A stretch of DNA of 61,075 bases from Planctomycetaceae bacterium (GCA_024642205.1 JAHEBQ010000039.1:1-61075); one strand, 5' to 3'; numbered from the stretch's first letter, positions 1 through 11,400 are shown. Numbers and translations are program-made. Notes: a model not told the origin generated them from the sequence alone.

Positions 1-705
1 GCACATGATCAGAAACGAGATCCAGCGGGATTGTTTCGTCGTCAGTTTCATGGGAACAGACCATTGTTCGTCCTTGAGATCAGCCTCAAGGGTGAATGTG
101 CTCTGTTTCAGTTGATGGGAATCTTGTCGGCTGTTCGCTCCGTCCGCCACGATGCCTGCGGAGAGCGCTTGGTCGGAAGCGTTTTTATTGCCGAAGCCCC
201 AGCCGAAAACCGATGCTGCGATGGCGACGGCACCAATGACAACAAAAATCAATGGGAACAGGGACATCCACAACAACGATGTATCGAAGTCCCGATTCAA
301 GACCGAGCGGCCTGGATCCTGTGGATCGTAGTAACAAAGCGTCTCGATTCCGGGTGGATATTGGTCGACAATTGTTTTGGCCCAATCAGAGGATGAGGAC
401 ATTGTCGAAAACGAATGGCGGTCACCGACAAATGATTTTCCGTCGACTCGGAATTCAAATTCAATTTTTGGGGCATAGGTCGTGTCACCTTCGTTGTCGG
501 TGTGGGACTCGACGCTGCTGGAAAGAACCCGGCAATTCGCTGACGGCCAAGCAGCAGCAGCCCGGGCGTTGATAAAAGGCAAGACGGCGGTGATCCAGAT
601 AAAAAAAACCCCGGCAGCAAAGAAGCTGATTCCCCAGATCACCAGGAACAATCGTCCGCAGCCAGACTTGTTCTTGTGTCGCTCGGAAATTGCTTCTTGT
701 TTCAT
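1..705 (-). CDS. DUF3592 domain-containing membrane protein (3' end outside window)
   Basis: Reading the minus strand from an ATG at 705 gives an open frame that runs off the left edge after 235 codons, so the gene is partial at its C-terminus. It starts MKQEAISERHKNK and has a first membrane segment around residues 20-45 (LFLVIWGISFFAAGVFFIW). An extracytoplasmic beta-rich part carries the family-typical YAPKIEFEF and CYYDPQDPGRSVLNR stretches, and a second membrane segment (LFPLIFVVIGAVAIAAS) lies near residues 158-175. This two-helix plan with a YDPxxP motif is what DUF3592 proteins show; their function is not known. The LptF/G-like permease is next, on the same strand, about 125 bp upstream. 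Confidence 0.75.
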   Translation of the reverse strand, partial: MKQEAISERHKNKSGCGRLFLVIWGISFFAAGVFFIWITAVLPFINARAAAAWPSANCRVLSSSVESHTDNEGDTTYAPKIEFEFRVDGKSFVGDRHSFSTMSSSSDWAKTIVDQYPPGIETLCYYDPQDPGRSVLNRDFDTSLLWMSLFPLIFVVIGAVAIAASVFGWGFGNKNASDQALSAGIVADGANSRQDSHQLKQSTFTLEADLKDEQWSVPMKLTTKQSRWISFLIMC

Positions 706-830
706 CCGCGTCCTACCGTGTTTTGAAATGGAGCTTGGCCTTCGCTGTCTGGCAACAGCCACTGGCCGAACAGACAACCGGCATTGAACAGGAAACGATC
801 ACGACATGATTCAATTGCCGAGACGGAAAC

Positions 831-2045
831 TCAACGTCTGAATTCGCGGTACGTCAGGAATCCGCCAATTGTAACGCAAGCCAAATTTCCAAGCCACGCA
901 CCGTAGGGTGGTAAGGATCCCATTTTGGCTCCGTCCAGGCCCAGCATGAACAAAGGGTAGTAGACCAGCAGGATGGGGAGAAAACAGATACCAAAGGTCG
1001 CAGCGTGATTGGCGGTTTTCATTCGAAGGGCAACCGGGATCCCAATGATGGTGAAAGCCAGGCAGCTGAAACCGCTGGACCAGCGGCGATGCGGCACGAT
1101 GTGGAGCCGACTCAGACGGGCTTCGGCATCGTTCAACTCGTCGGTTCGCGTTTTCCAGTCTGAATTGGTAAGGCCAACCAAGTCACCCGTGATCATCTGG
1201 CTGCAGGCTCGAATGGCATTGGATTGTTTGAGTCGATCAAGTTCGATTTCCTGATTCTGGATTGCGTCGCCAATTTCGAAGAGATAAAGATGGCTGGGGT
1301 TGCCCGTTGATTTTGCAATCTCGTCCGGCGTCATTAACGGAATTGCAATGCACTCTTCGACAAATGTGACCTCTCCGTGGTTTTCGAAAAGGCCATTACC
1401 GCGTTTCAGAACCAGTTCAAGTTTGTGCTTCTCCGGATTTACGGTGATCACCGCCTCGTGGGCGGAAATGCGAATCTGTTTGTTCACGGATTCATTGATG
1501 ATGATGATCGGTTCAATTAGCCTGCGGCCTTCGACGGCCTGGACTTCGATGGAAAATTTCTGGCTGCGGATGCTCCCCTCATTTTGCAATTGGTGCATTA
1601 TGATTTCGTCTGCACTCTTCAAGACAACTTGTTCGATTCCCCAATAGCTCCAGGCGAACGACACATCGTTGACCCAAACGGCAAACAGGCTGAGCAGGAA
1701 TGCCAGCACCAGCGCGGGCGCAACAATCACGGATTTATGAAGCCCCATGGATTGGATCGCGATCAATTCGTTTTCGGCCGCCAGGCGTCCAAAAACGACG
1801 CACACACTGAACAAGCAGGTCGCCGGCATCGCGAACATCAACGCTTTGAAAAACAGATAGGGAATCAACTGAACCAGAATATTGGGCCCGATTCCCCGGT
1901 CGGTCGCTTCCTCGACGATGCCGAAGATCAACATCAAACCGACAAATGCAAATGACGATACCAGGAAGACCTTGGCCAACTCCCAAATGAGGTATCGTGT
2001 TATCAGTTTCGGAAACAAGGTCAGACAGTCGCTGGGACAGAACAA
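831..2045 (-). CDS. LptF/LptG family permease (YjgP/YjgQ)
   Basis: A 404-residue inner-membrane protein of the LptF/LptG type, the transmembrane half of the ABC exporter that extracts lipopolysaccharide from the inner membrane. An N-terminal amphipathic stretch (LITRYLIWELAKVFLV) leads into helices at roughly residues 25-45, 65-85 and 105-130. A periplasmic beta-jellyroll-like middle follows, then three C-terminal helices from about residue 315. The family-typical GRLAAENELIAIQSMG coupling segment is present. No ATG lies before residue 38, and the frame opens with TTG at 2045, with another TTG nine codons later, so a non-ATG start is forced. Whether it is LptF or LptG cannot be decided. kdsA, also in this window, fits a real LPS pathway. 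Confidence 0.85.
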   Translation of the reverse strand: MFCPSDCLTLFPKLITRYLIWELAKVFLVSSFAFVGLMLIFGIVEEATDRGIGPNILVQLIPYLFFKALMFAMPATCLFSVCVVFGRLAAENELIAIQSMGLHKSVIVAPALVLAFLLSLFAVWVNDVSFAWSYWGIEQVVLKSADEIIMHQLQNEGSIRSQKFSIEVQAVEGRRLIEPIIIINESVNKQIRISAHEAVITVNPEKHKLELVLKRGNGLFENHGEVTFVEECIAIPLMTPDEIAKSTGNPSHLYLFEIGDAIQNQEIELDRLKQSNAIRACSQMITGDLVGLTNSDWKTRTDELNDAEARLSRLHIVPHRRWSSGFSCLAFTIIGIPVALRMKTANHAATFGICFLPILLVYYPLFMLGLDGAKMGSLPPYGAWLGNLACVTIGGFLTYREFRR

Positions 2046-2249
2046 ACGAGGTTAAGCTGCCGATCGGCCCTGTTCGACGAGTCGACCGGTTTTAGCACTT
2101 GAACCGTATTTGAATCTCTGCAAACGGTCAATTCCAATCTCCAGTCGGGACTACACCGACAGTTTGCAATCGGAGCACAGGTCGCCGCCACGATTTTTCA
2201 TTCGATTCGGATGGATACTGCTGGCATGTGGCCTGCCGGCTGTTCAGCC

Positions 2250-2285
2250 AAAAAAAAACACGCGCCGGTCGCAGACCGAAGCGTG
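2250..2285 (-). terminator. Rho-independent terminator of the small basic protein gene
   Basis: On the minus strand CACGC..GCGTG encloses CGGTC-TGC-GACCG and is followed by nine Ts (plus-strand A-run 2250-2258). It lies about 35 bp past the stop at 2320. Confidence 0.8.
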
Positions 2286-2319
2286 ATTGGGGAGTCAGGA
2301 TTTCTTCTTGTTCCGCGTT

Positions 2320-2700
2320 CTAGGCAAGCTGCTCTTCGATCGAGTCCAGGCCGTCTTCCGCTTCAACCGATTGACCTTCGTTTGGATCGTAAATTGTCTG
2401 AGCATCGGCAATTTTGCGGTAACCAATTTTCATCAAGACTTCGAGGATTTCGCTACAGGTCGGAAACATGCGTCCGCTGGCCCGCTTGTACTCGTCCATC
2501 GCGTGCATGAACTCAATTTCCATTTCCGAGTATTCGCGCTCGCACGTCGTTGGATCAATTTGGCGTCGGCGCTTGACCTTTCGTCGTTCGATTGCCGGTG
2601 TGCATGCTTCTGCTTCCGATTTGGATTTCAGCTGACGGCGATCGCTCTTGCGTTTGCCTGTTTCGTTCAGTGCTTGAATGTCTGTTTTTGTCTTTGCCAT
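2320..2700 (-). CDS. Small basic hypothetical protein
   Basis: A 126-residue soluble protein from ATG 2700. The frame is open further upstream, but the sequence there is not protein-like, and the ATG at 2700 is preceded by an AGG-containing ribosome site. Residues 1-50 are Lys/Arg-rich and probably disordered. The middle holds a compact acidic-aromatic segment ([20 protein letters not shown] then [15 protein letters not shown]) that resembles a small helical DNA- or RNA-contacting domain. The C-terminal 25 residues are acidic. No named family is recognised. A strong terminator just past the stop supports a real, separately transcribed gene. Confidence 0.65.
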   Translation of the reverse strand: MAKTKTDIQALNETGKRKSDRRQLKSKSEAEACTPAIERRKVKRRRQIDPTTCEREYSEMEIEFMHAMDEYKRASGRMFPTCSEILEVLMKIGYRKIADAQTIYDPNEGQSVEAEDGLDSIEEQLA

Positions 2701-3081
2701 ATTTGAGACCTGCGTGATTTGTGGTTTGAGGGGATAACCAAGGGTCGCCAAGGGTGTCTTTGGTGACGTTGGAAAAATACATCATCTAGAGAAGATGACT
2801 GGATAAAAGCGAAACGTTGGCTTGGTTAAACCTGAATGGTTACGTAATTGGGCCGTTTGGAGGGGTTATCCGTGTTGCGGTCGGTTTGCCGTCCAATGGG
2901 AAGCGACTTTTCAGGCTTCCTGGAGGTTTGTCATTGCAAATCGCGGATCCGCACCGCAAAAGTCGGATCATCGTTAGAACAGTTCAGTCCGGTCGTACCG
3001 GTGAATCGAGCGCGCTAGAGACGTGAACCCTGTTGGTTAACGATCGTGAAGTCGTCAATCGCGAACGGGCGCCATCCGATT
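2701..3081. other. Gene-free gap
   Basis: No convincing coding region. It should hold the promoter of the small basic protein gene on the minus strand; no promoter motif can be assigned with confidence. Confidence 0.4.
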
Positions 3082-5520
3082 CTAGCGAAGAATTGTCGTC
3101 GACCGTTGTCTGGCGACGAAGACTTCGTTTGGTCGACTGACATAGAGGTGACGCGCGTCTTCGCATTCTTCCAGTTCGATGGTCCACGGCAAGTCCCGTC
3201 GGAGCGAATCCATCGGGTCTTCGGACGAGACAATGATCGAATTGGGGTTTTCATTCAAAAACATGATCATCGATCGTACTTGAGTTTCGTCAAACCAGGT
3301 GATGTTGGAATCCTCGAGTTTGATGCTTGCCCCATAGGATTCGCGACCAAAAAAGACAACGGGTGCATTTTTGAATTCCTGGGTCGAATGCAGTTTGCTT
3401 GCTGCCAGGTGTACCGAGCGGGCATTGGAAATGGCCGGAACCAGCCGGTGAGCCGTATGCGACACCATGATCAGCCCAATCAAACCAAAGCTGGCCCAGG
3501 CAATTCCAGGTTTCTTTCGGAAGGCAATCGAAACCGCCACCAACGCGGACAACACGATTGTACTGACGACGAGTTCCATAATCGAAAATGAGCTGGATTC
3601 CGGTTTGAAGAAAACCAGCAGTGCCAGGCTGGTAAGCGTACACCAGACCAGCAGTTCGACCGGCGCCCGTCGACCGGTTTTCTCAAGCCAGGTTGGCTGC
3701 CGGGTGATTGCGACCCACGACGGAGAAGCAATCGAGAATTGTTGGCGTGAAAACAACTTCCGATCCAGTAACACTCCCATCAACAGGCAGATCGGCGGAA
3801 ACGAAGGCACGATATAGGTGGGTAGTTTCGATTCGGAAATGGAGAAAAAAGCGATAACCCAAACCGCGGACATGAACAGAAAGCCATGTTCGCGCGTGCG
3901 GAGCAACCGGTTCTCCGGCTTGCGGGACGTCATGAATTTGGTTACCGACGGTATCAGGTAAGAGGCCGGGAACATAAAAATAAAGATGCCAACCAAATAA
4001 TACCAGAACGGTTCACGATGGTTGAAGGCGTCAGAAAATCGAACGACATGGTGCTTCCAGAAAAAATAGGTCACAAAGTCAGGGTGGACTATTGTCGTTG
4101 CCAGGAACCAGGGGGCCGCGATCAACGTCGCGGGTGCTGCGAACCACATCCACCACCGACGGGGCAACGATTGCGGAGACGGGGCAATCCAGTAGATGGC
4201 CAGTAACGGCGGGAGACTAAGAGCTCCGATCACCGGTCCTTTGACAAGAATTCCGAGTCCGCAAGCAATGCCTGCCGCAAACGCGTAGTGTTTTTTGAAT
4301 GACCCACGCGTTGCCAGGAATCCGAAAAGCAACATCGCCGTCGCCATTGCAGTTAACGATGCGTCCATCGTGACATATCGGCCGACACAAACGAATCCCG
4401 AAGTCAGCAGGAGCAGAAGAGTGCCCATCCAGGCCGATCGAAACCCAACCAGTCGTTGCCCCACGAGCAGTGTCGTCAGCAGGGTCAACATGGAAGCGAT
4501 CGCGACGGGAAAACGAGTGGCAAACTGACTGACCCCCAGCAATTTGAAGCTGGCGGCGATTGCCCAGATTTGCAGTGGCGGTTTGTCCCAGTAGTTTTCG
4601 TCAGCCAGTGTAAGTGCCATCCATTGGCCGGAGTTGACGATGTTCATGGCGAGTTGGGCGTTGCGTGCTTCGTCAGGTTCGAAGAGCGGAAAACTCAAAC
4701 CGCGAAAAAGCACAAACGTGGCAATCAACATCAGTGCGATCGTCGCGATCCCCTTTTCGATCGCCTTGTGTCGTTGATGCGGCAGTTCGTCTTGCCGTCG
4801 CGAGAACATGATCCGGTTCCACCAGAATCGAAGCGCTCGTTGGATCGCAACCAAAATCTGTTTGTTGTTCAGCGTTGTTGCAGAGACTTCCGTCGCAAGA
4901 CATCCAATTTTTGTTTCCCAAACCGATCGACGATGCAGCACGGCGAGCGCAAGGAACCGGGTGACCGCAAAAGAACTCCATTCACCTGCTCGTTGACCGG
5001 CGGTACTTGAATCGGATTTGACAAGGCATTGTTGATATTCGGGCAGCCAGGGCTCGATTTCCGCCCTGGTGAATATCGTCAGGCCGCGATCAAATTCAGT
5101 TTTTTCAGTTCGCAAAAACCCACGTACAAACAAACGGTAAAGCCACAACAATAAATTACACAGCCAGCGTTGTGGGACGGTGCGCGAAATGATGGGGGAA
5201 AACGCCGCCTGGATCGGGGACTGGTCAATTCGACCGACCATGAACTGCCATTGATCGGAATCTATTTCGATTCCGCGTTCGGCGACTGCAATTACCGGAT
5301 GTTTTGCTGCCGAGATCGCGTCGGCGAGGTTCTTGAATCGTTTGGGAAATGGCCGATATGTGATGTGGTCGCTGGCTTTTTCGGGCGGATCGCGATCAAT
5401 GAGAAGCACCTCGGTTCGCCATTGGCGTTTTCCCAACGCTTCAACGGCTTGCCAAATCCGTTGATCCGTCTGACCGGGGTCGGCAAACAGGATCAGCGAA
5501 ACGCTTGGAAAAGTTGGCAT
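3082..5520 (-). CDS. GT39/ArnT-type membrane glycosyltransferase with N-terminal GT2-like region
   Basis: An 812-residue protein. From about residue 265 on it is a multi-spanning glycosyltransferase of the PMT/ArnT (GT39) type: the first loop has FEPDEARNAQLA (catalytic Asp-Glu pair) near residue 280 and YWDKPPLQIWA about 30 residues later, followed by around ten hydrophobic helices and a soluble C-terminal domain. Such enzymes move a sugar from a polyprenyl-phosphate carrier to lipid A, protein or another glycan outside the membrane. Residues 1-250 look like a reduced GT2 domain (SVSLILFADPG, then TEVLLIDRDPP) but no clear DXD metal motif is seen, so this part may only bind or position substrate. 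The gene stands alone on its strand. Acceptor and sugar are unknown. Confidence 0.8.
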   Translation of the reverse strand: MPTFPSVSLILFADPGQTDQRIWQAVEALGKRQWRTEVLLIDRDPPEKASDHITYRPFPKRFKNLADAISAAKHPVIAVAERGIEIDSDQWQFMVGRIDQSPIQAAFSPIISRTVPQRWLCNLLLWLYRLFVRGFLRTEKTEFDRGLTIFTRAEIEPWLPEYQQCLVKSDSSTAGQRAGEWSSFAVTRFLALAVLHRRSVWETKIGCLATEVSATTLNNKQILVAIQRALRFWWNRIMFSRRQDELPHQRHKAIEKGIATIALMLIATFVLFRGLSFPLFEPDEARNAQLAMNIVNSGQWMALTLADENYWDKPPLQIWAIAASFKLLGVSQFATRFPVAIASMLTLLTTLLVGQRLVGFRSAWMGTLLLLLTSGFVCVGRYVTMDASLTAMATAMLLFGFLATRGSFKKHYAFAAGIACGLGILVKGPVIGALSLPPLLAIYWIAPSPQSLPRRWWMWFAAPATLIAAPWFLATTIVHPDFVTYFFWKHHVVRFSDAFNHREPFWYYLVGIFIFMFPASYLIPSVTKFMTSRKPENRLLRTREHGFLFMSAVWVIAFFSISESKLPTYIVPSFPPICLLMGVLLDRKLFSRQQFSIASPSWVAITRQPTWLEKTGRRAPVELLVWCTLTSLALLVFFKPESSSFSIMELVVSTIVLSALVAVSIAFRKKPGIAWASFGLIGLIMVSHTAHRLVPAISNARSVHLAASKLHSTQEFKNAPVVFFGRESYGASIKLEDSNITWFDETQVRSMIMFLNENPNSIIVSSEDPMDSLRRDLPWTIELEECEDARHLYVSRPNEVFVARQRSTTILR

Positions 5521-6078
5521 GGATTTGTCCGTATCGATTCCTTTGACCGGTCCCGTAGTCGAGTCTCTCCGAGTCTCGTGAAAAAACGGCGTGTTGTTAC
5601 CGTGCCAGTCGAAAGGAAACTGACCTACGGGAGTGATGGGAGTGCTCTGGAGCCTATCGGAATGTGAGTCCTGGGGTCAATCTCAACGTGGCGGGAGTCA
5701 TGAGGAATCAGGTGGCCAACGGGCCAGGATTTGTCAGGATCATTGAAATACTGAGTGGCCAGTTTGAGTTCCGGAAAAATTTTGATTCACGGGACTTTCA
5801 CATCCTGGCTTGCGGAGACATTTGTCCCCTTATTGTTGGTGTTCGTGATGGTTCACAATGGTTTTTCCGTCTACGATGCCATTATTGGGTTTTTCGGTTT
5901 GACAACGACGATGTCATAGTAGAATGTACTGTGCCTTACCAACGACTTGTATTAAGATGCTGATGTCACGCGGGTGACGGATTTCAACCATTTCCGTGGA
6001 TTCTACCTTGTGGATTCCTGCTTCCCGATACGTTCATCCTACCCGATCTCATTTATTTCTAACCTTGGAGGAGTCTGA
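5521..6078. other. Gene-free gap, promoter region of the DUF1559 gene
   Basis: A divergent gap between the glycosyltransferase and the DUF1559 gene. A 99-codon open frame at 5664-5963 has no family features and was not called. A GGAGG ribosome site (about 6068-6072) precedes the ATG at 6079. Confidence 0.5.
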
Positions 6079-7065
6079 ATGTCATCCAGTCATTCACGGA
6101 AAACACATCGAGCGTTTACACTCGTAGAACTGCTCGTCGTGATCGCCATCATTGGCATTTTGGTTGGTATGTTGCTGCCAGCGGTTCAGCAAGTTCGGGA
6201 AGCTGCAAGACGTGCAAGTTGCTTGAACAACATTCGCCAGGTTGGAATTGCATGCATGAACTATCAAAGTGCCAACCTCAAGTTTCCGACCGCCGCTCCC
6301 TGGATCAAGGGAAAAGGAAGTTCAAGCTGGGTGACACCGATTCTTCCATTCATCGACCAGCAAAATGTCTCCGATGAATCCAAGACTGGAGTTGGAACCA
6401 TCGACCTGTCGTTAAACAAAATCCCGCTTTTGCTTTGCCCATCTTCGACCCAGGAAGACGAGACGTCGACATCGAATCAGAGCCTCAATGCGAATCATTA
6501 TTTGGCGTGTTTGGGTGCCATCGATGCAGACAATCCGAACAAACCTCCGTCGGTTCCTTATTGGACGTCCATGGGTGGTTCGGGGATTGTGGCTTCGAAC
6601 GGTATGTTTTCACCTCGAACCCATGACAATACGGTTGTCCTCAAGAATCAAGACTTCAAAGGCAAGTTCGGTAGAAACTTCGAGGATTGTCGTGACGGTT
6701 CATCGAATACAATCGCATTCCTGGAATCTTCCCGCTCGCGAACGGACAGCTGGGACCCTATTCGCGAAGGATGGGCATTGGGTTTTGAAGAAAGCGGTGT
6801 GAATGACTACGACGCAGTGGGAGCGATTTTTTGTGCGACTCAGATCGTGAAGAGCGTTTCGGGGTTTTCGGACACGCCGATCAATGCGAATTTGAATGAG
6901 CCGAACGTCAAGTGGAATCAGGTTCCAGCCGGCAGTAATCACTCAGGTGGCTGCCTGGTCGCGATGGTGGACGGTTCCGCCAAGTTCGTTAGTGAAAGTA
7001 TTGATCCAAACGCATTTACCGCAGCCGCTGGAATCAATGATGGACGTGATAGTCAGCTTGAGTAA
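6079..7065 (+). CDS. DUF1559 protein with prepilin-type N-terminal signal
   Basis: A 328-residue protein of the DUF1559 family, hugely expanded in planctomycetes. Residues 10-45 are a type IV prepilin/pseudopilin signal: [20 protein letters not shown], with cleavage expected just before FTLVE and Glu at position +5 of the mature protein. The helix continues into [17 protein letters not shown]. The globular part ends with the family's C-terminal H-x9-DG motif ([18 protein letters not shown], about residues 288-305). These proteins are thought to be exported like minor pseudopilins; their role is not established. A perfect ribosome site lies upstream and a strong terminator begins 25 bp past the stop, so it is probably monocistronic. 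Confidence 0.93.
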   Translation: MSSSHSRKTHRAFTLVELLVVIAIIGILVGMLLPAVQQVREAARRASCLNNIRQVGIACMNYQSANLKFPTAAPWIKGKGSSSWVTPILPFIDQQNVSDESKTGVGTIDLSLNKIPLLLCPSSTQEDETSTSNQSLNANHYLACLGAIDADNPNKPPSVPYWTSMGGSGIVASNGMFSPRTHDNTVVLKNQDFKGKFGRNFEDCRDGSSNTIAFLESSRSRTDSWDPIREGWALGFEESGVNDYDAVGAIFCATQIVKSVSGFSDTPINANLNEPNVKWNQVPAGSNHSGGCLVAMVDGSAKFVSESIDPNAFTAAAGINDGRDSQLE

Positions 7066-7090
7066 ACCGGCTTGTAATTCATGACGACTC

Positions 7091-7122
7091 AAACAGCAGG
7101 CCATGTGCCTGCTGTTTTTTTT
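7091..7122 (+). terminator. Rho-independent terminator after the DUF1559 gene
   Basis: Perfect 11-bp stem AAACAGCAGGC/GCCTGCTGTTT around a CATGT loop, running into eight Ts. Confidence 0.92.
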
Positions 7123-7153
7123 GGTATTCAAAATTCGGGGTTCATCGCCCGTT

Positions 7154-7780
7154 ATGGCTCTCAAACAAATCGCATTCTCCCCGCCAGAGTTGCAGCTGCC
7201 GGGCGATGTCGCGTTGTACCTGGAACAAATGGCTCCTCAGGTCGAACGGTATCGCTCGAAAACGCCGGGTGGATTTCGTGGCTTCGTTCCCAGCGACTAC
7301 GTCGGTTTCTATTCGGCGCTGTCGCATGTCGTGGATCAACGACTTGCCTGTGGCAATGCTTTTTGTGAGTGGGGCAGCGGATTGGGAGTTTCAACTTGCC
7401 TGGCAAGCATGTTGGGATTTGAGGCAGCCGGAATTGAAATTGACGGAGCTCTGGTGCAGGCGGCGGAACAATTTGTTGCAGACTTCGAGTTGATCGCCGA
7501 TTTTGCCCACGGAAGTTTTCTTCCCGACGGAGTTGATGACCTGATCGATTCCGCGTTCGCTGAAAATAACGGCGAGATCTCAATGATTATTCAATCGGAC
7601 GATGCCTATCATCAACTGGGGAAAGACGTGGATGATTTTGACATCGTGTTCTGTTTTCCGTGGCCGACGGACGAAGGTGTGACTGCCGAAATTTTTGAGC
7701 GGTACGCATCGGTGGGTGCAATTCTGTTGACATTTGATGAAGCAGAAGGCTATCGCGTTCGGAGAAAGTCGGAAAATTGA
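7154..7780 (+). CDS. Class I SAM-dependent methyltransferase-like protein
   Basis: A 208-residue soluble protein starting MALKQIAF at 7154; the frame is open 17 codons further upstream, but that part overlaps the preceding terminator and was not used. Residues 70-85 hold a motif-I-like loop (CEWGSGLGVST), followed after about 15 residues by GIEIDGALVQAAEQ, the usual acidic end of strand 2 that binds the ribose of S-adenosylmethionine. Near residue 155 FDIVFCFPWPTDEG corresponds to motif IV. The enzyme is shorter than most class I methyltransferases and the substrate cannot be read from the sequence. There is no evident operon partner. Confidence 0.65.
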   Translation: MALKQIAFSPPELQLPGDVALYLEQMAPQVERYRSKTPGGFRGFVPSDYVGFYSALSHVVDQRLACGNAFCEWGSGLGVSTCLASMLGFEAAGIEIDGALVQAAEQFVADFELIADFAHGSFLPDGVDDLIDSAFAENNGEISMIIQSDDAYHQLGKDVDDFDIVFCFPWPTDEGVTAEIFERYASVGAILLTFDEAEGYRVRRKSEN

Positions 7781-8488
7781 CTGGTCGGCGATGAGGTTTC
7801 TCTTCACGCTGTTTTGCGATTTCACCCCTTGCGGCACGCCAACATCCTTGTCCCGATCCGGAGGTCTGAGATTTGGGTCAAAGTCGGAGGGTTCAGGCCG
7901 TAACTTGCCGTTTTCAACCCGACTTGAATGTCGATTTGACCGACAGCTGCGAAGTGACTGGCGGAAGTGGCGGCCCCGGATCGCGATTCCGGCCATACGG
8001 TATTGATCAGAACAACTGCCACCGACCGTCCGGAGGATTGGCTTGGCTTGTTAAGATGGAGCGTTGGTGGGAAACCGTCAATAACCGCCTTTCGGTGGGC
8101 CCCCCGATTCTGTCAATTTTTCCGAAATTGACGTTTGCTTGGGAACTTCCCTAACCGACCGGCATCAGAAAGCCGAGGGCGGAGAAGCGGTTGAACACAT
8201 GGACGGTTTCGCTGGATTTTCGCGTTTTCCTGAGAAAAACGAGTCGTTGATCGCGCCAAAGGTCGCCGGATTCGCGTTTCTTGCACGGGTTGGGTTAGGT
8301 TGTCTTTCTCAATTCTAGGGAATTTCGTGAATTCAGTGAGGCTTTTAATTAATATCGTAACAATATCAATTCTTGTTTCGTCTTGAAAATGCCTCCCTTC
8401 CCGTCGCACTTCAAGGCTAATCATTCGCTGTGCACGTATTCACTTGTCTGAACGTCAAGCTTGAATACAAAACAAGAGGTTTTCGAGA
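7781..8488. other. Gene-free gap, leader of the giant surface protein gene
   Basis: About 700 bp with no supported gene. The stretch around 8340-8370 is notably AT-rich (TTAATTAATATCG) and is the likeliest promoter area. AAGAGGT about 10 nt before the ATG at 8489 is the ribosome site. Confidence 0.45.
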
Positions 8489-11400
8489 ATGAGTCTTAAT
8501 CGCCATTCGTCATCTCGACGTAAACTAAATCAAGGCAAATCCCGTCGCCGCAAATCAAGCCAATCGACGGTCAACTACCAGTCTCTGGAAGAGCGTCGTC
8601 TACTGGCTGTCGATGTTGGTTTGAATTTTACCGGATCGACATTCGGTCGGAGTTTGAGTCCTCCCAACGTTACGGGTGGCGTGGGTCCCAACCATGTCGT
8701 CCAGGTGATCGATAACCAGTTTCAGGTGTTTGAAAAGACAACCGGTGCCGTATTGGTAGACAAGGCCCTGGATACGTTTTGGACGGATACAGGTGGCGCA
8801 GGGGCTCAATCGAGTCCTGAAATGATTCAGAACACGAGTAATGCGCGCGTCGTCTACGATGCCGATACACGGCGATGGTTCATCTCGGCGGTCAGTACCG
8901 CGGATATTATCACCGGTGCGATTGGTGTTCAGAGTCCAACCTTGGTTGCGGTGTCCAGAACGTCGGATCCGACGCAGGACTGGCAAAGTCTGACCAATTT
9001 CTATGATGTTGACGCAGATCCTGTGACGCCGCCGATCCAGTATGAGGGAGGATTCCTCTCCGCGGGCGCTGGAGCGATCACGACCAATCTCTCAGTGGAC
9101 GATCACAATTTATACGTCTCGGTTGGCGAAGCGAGCCCGTTCGTGCCGCCGCAAACCTGGGCGTTCAACAAGTTTGCGGATTTGGTCGTCCCAACTCCCA
9201 ATTCTCTAAACCCTTCCGCATGGTTTGTTGACGCCACCACCATTCAATGGGGGACGGACGTGACCGGTACGGCGGTTGGGACATTTGGCCTAGTGGTTCC
9301 CGCTAGTGGAAGCTCGGTTCTCCTGGAACAGATAACCGATGCGGACATTGCGGGAGGAGCGATTCTTCAAAACAGTGTCTCCGTGGCAGTTGACGCCTAC
9401 GAAGCTCCGCCGCAGTACATTCGTCAGGAGTTCGATCCGGACCTGGTCAATTCGGGTGCCGGGTTGACATCGGCCACAAAACGGCTGGGCAACAGTTTGT
9501 GGGCGGTCCATTCGATTCTGGGGAGTGGAAACGGTCAAAACCCGGATGGCGGAGTCGTCGAAACCAGTGCGCTTCGCTGGTATGAGATCGACCTCGATAC
9601 GAAAACCGTCAAGCAATCTGGCACGATCGAGCATGATTTTTTCAACTATATTTTCCCGTCGATCGCCGTAACACCCGAGGGTCATGTGGCGATTTCCTTC
9701 ACGGCGACGGGTGTGGGTCCAACTCCGGGTTCAGGTCTTTTCCCCACCTTGATGGTTGCCGTTGGCTACAGCAACAACGGAACCATGATCATGGAGGAGC
9801 CGGTCAGCTTGAAGGATGGAGAAGGCGGATACTTTGACGGCAGCGGTAACTTCTGGGGGCGATATGGGGATACCGTCGCCGATCCGAACGATCCGGCCAA
9901 AGTCTGGGTGTTTGGTGAATGGTCCGATGACAGCGATGACGGACAAACCCAGGTCGTGGAAGTTTCACTGATCGGACTAAGTCCTAAATTGGAGGCGACA
10001 ACCGGAGATAATGTGATCGTCGTCCGACGCTCGGAACTTGACAATACGCAAATCGAAGTTGAAATCGATGGTACCGTCGTGGAGACATACCAGGAATCCA
10101 TTTTATATTCGATTCAGGTCGACGGAATGGGTGGCGATGATACGTTTGTCGTGGATACTGCCAATGGCGAGTTGGAGTTCCCTGGCGGTGTCAACTTTGT
10201 CGGTGATGGTAACGATCAGGTTGATCTTCGAACTCTCTTGGATACAAACTGGGAAATCGCGCTCGGCGGAAAAGGGACCGCGGCGATTGGGAGCGACTTC
10301 CCTGCCTCGTGCGATGTGGTTCATCAGGACCTGGTGACATTCAACCTGAACTTCGAAGAAGGATCTCTGTGGTTTGATGCCACTGCTTATACCAGCCAAT
10401 ACGGCACAACGTTTGGCGATGCGTTACGCGGTGAATTGCAGAATTACTTTGATACCGTGATTGCCCCGATTTTCGCTGGCACCTTTACGATGACGTTGGA
10501 TATCAACGATGACGAAGTGGACACGTTCGCTTCGGCCACTGCGTTGGGATACAGTTTCCATGAAGTCAACGGTCAAAACATCTGGGCGGCTTCTCCCTGG
10601 TCGATCCTCACGGGTCGGGGTGACACGAACGGATCGGGTACTAGCGATGGCGTGATCGATTACAACCTTGATCTGGATCTCTATCAGGGTGACCAGCAGG
10701 CATTGTTGGACAACATTGCCGGAGGATTAACCCGTAACCAGTTCTTCCGTGTACTGGGAATGGAGTCCTTCATTCCCAACGAGACTCAGACGTTTGATCC
10801 TCGTGGCAATCGGGAGGTTGCCTCGGTTATGGATACGCTCTACCGGGACGTTAACGACGCTCCCCTGGTTGGCAACTATAGCGGTGCTGACTTTATGTTT
10901 GACGTTTTGAATTACGTTGCCAACCCAAACTGGGCCGGTGACAATTCCGGAATCTACTTCCTGGGAATTGATGATTCGGGAGCCGAGATGCGCCTGGCCG
11001 TCAATTCAAACACCGAGTTGATCGATTTCGATACACTTGCCTCAAGTCTGGCCGGAACTTCGCGAGATGGTGATTTCAATGAAATCGTCGAACAGGATCG
11101 TGCCTTCCTGCGAGGGCTGGGTTACGTCCTCAACCCGATCACGGTGCCGACTCTCGGTGACGGATTCAAGGTGACGTTTTCCGGGCTGGACGAAATTCAG
11201 GCGGGTGATGGGGTCGATAATTTCTGTATCCGGTCGTCGAATGTCGATTTACAGATCAGCGGCGGGATTGGAAACGACATTTTCAACGTGACCGGCCTGG
11301 GAGTCGGTGCAATCAACCTGTTTGGTGAGTCCGGCGATGATACTTACACGGTCGTCTTTAGCCCGGCCGGCGTGATCACGATTGGGGACAGCGTCGGTTC

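Noticed and set aside
5664..5963. 99-codon frame upstream of the DUF1559 gene
   Set aside because: No ribosome site, no family features; more likely leader or promoter DNA.
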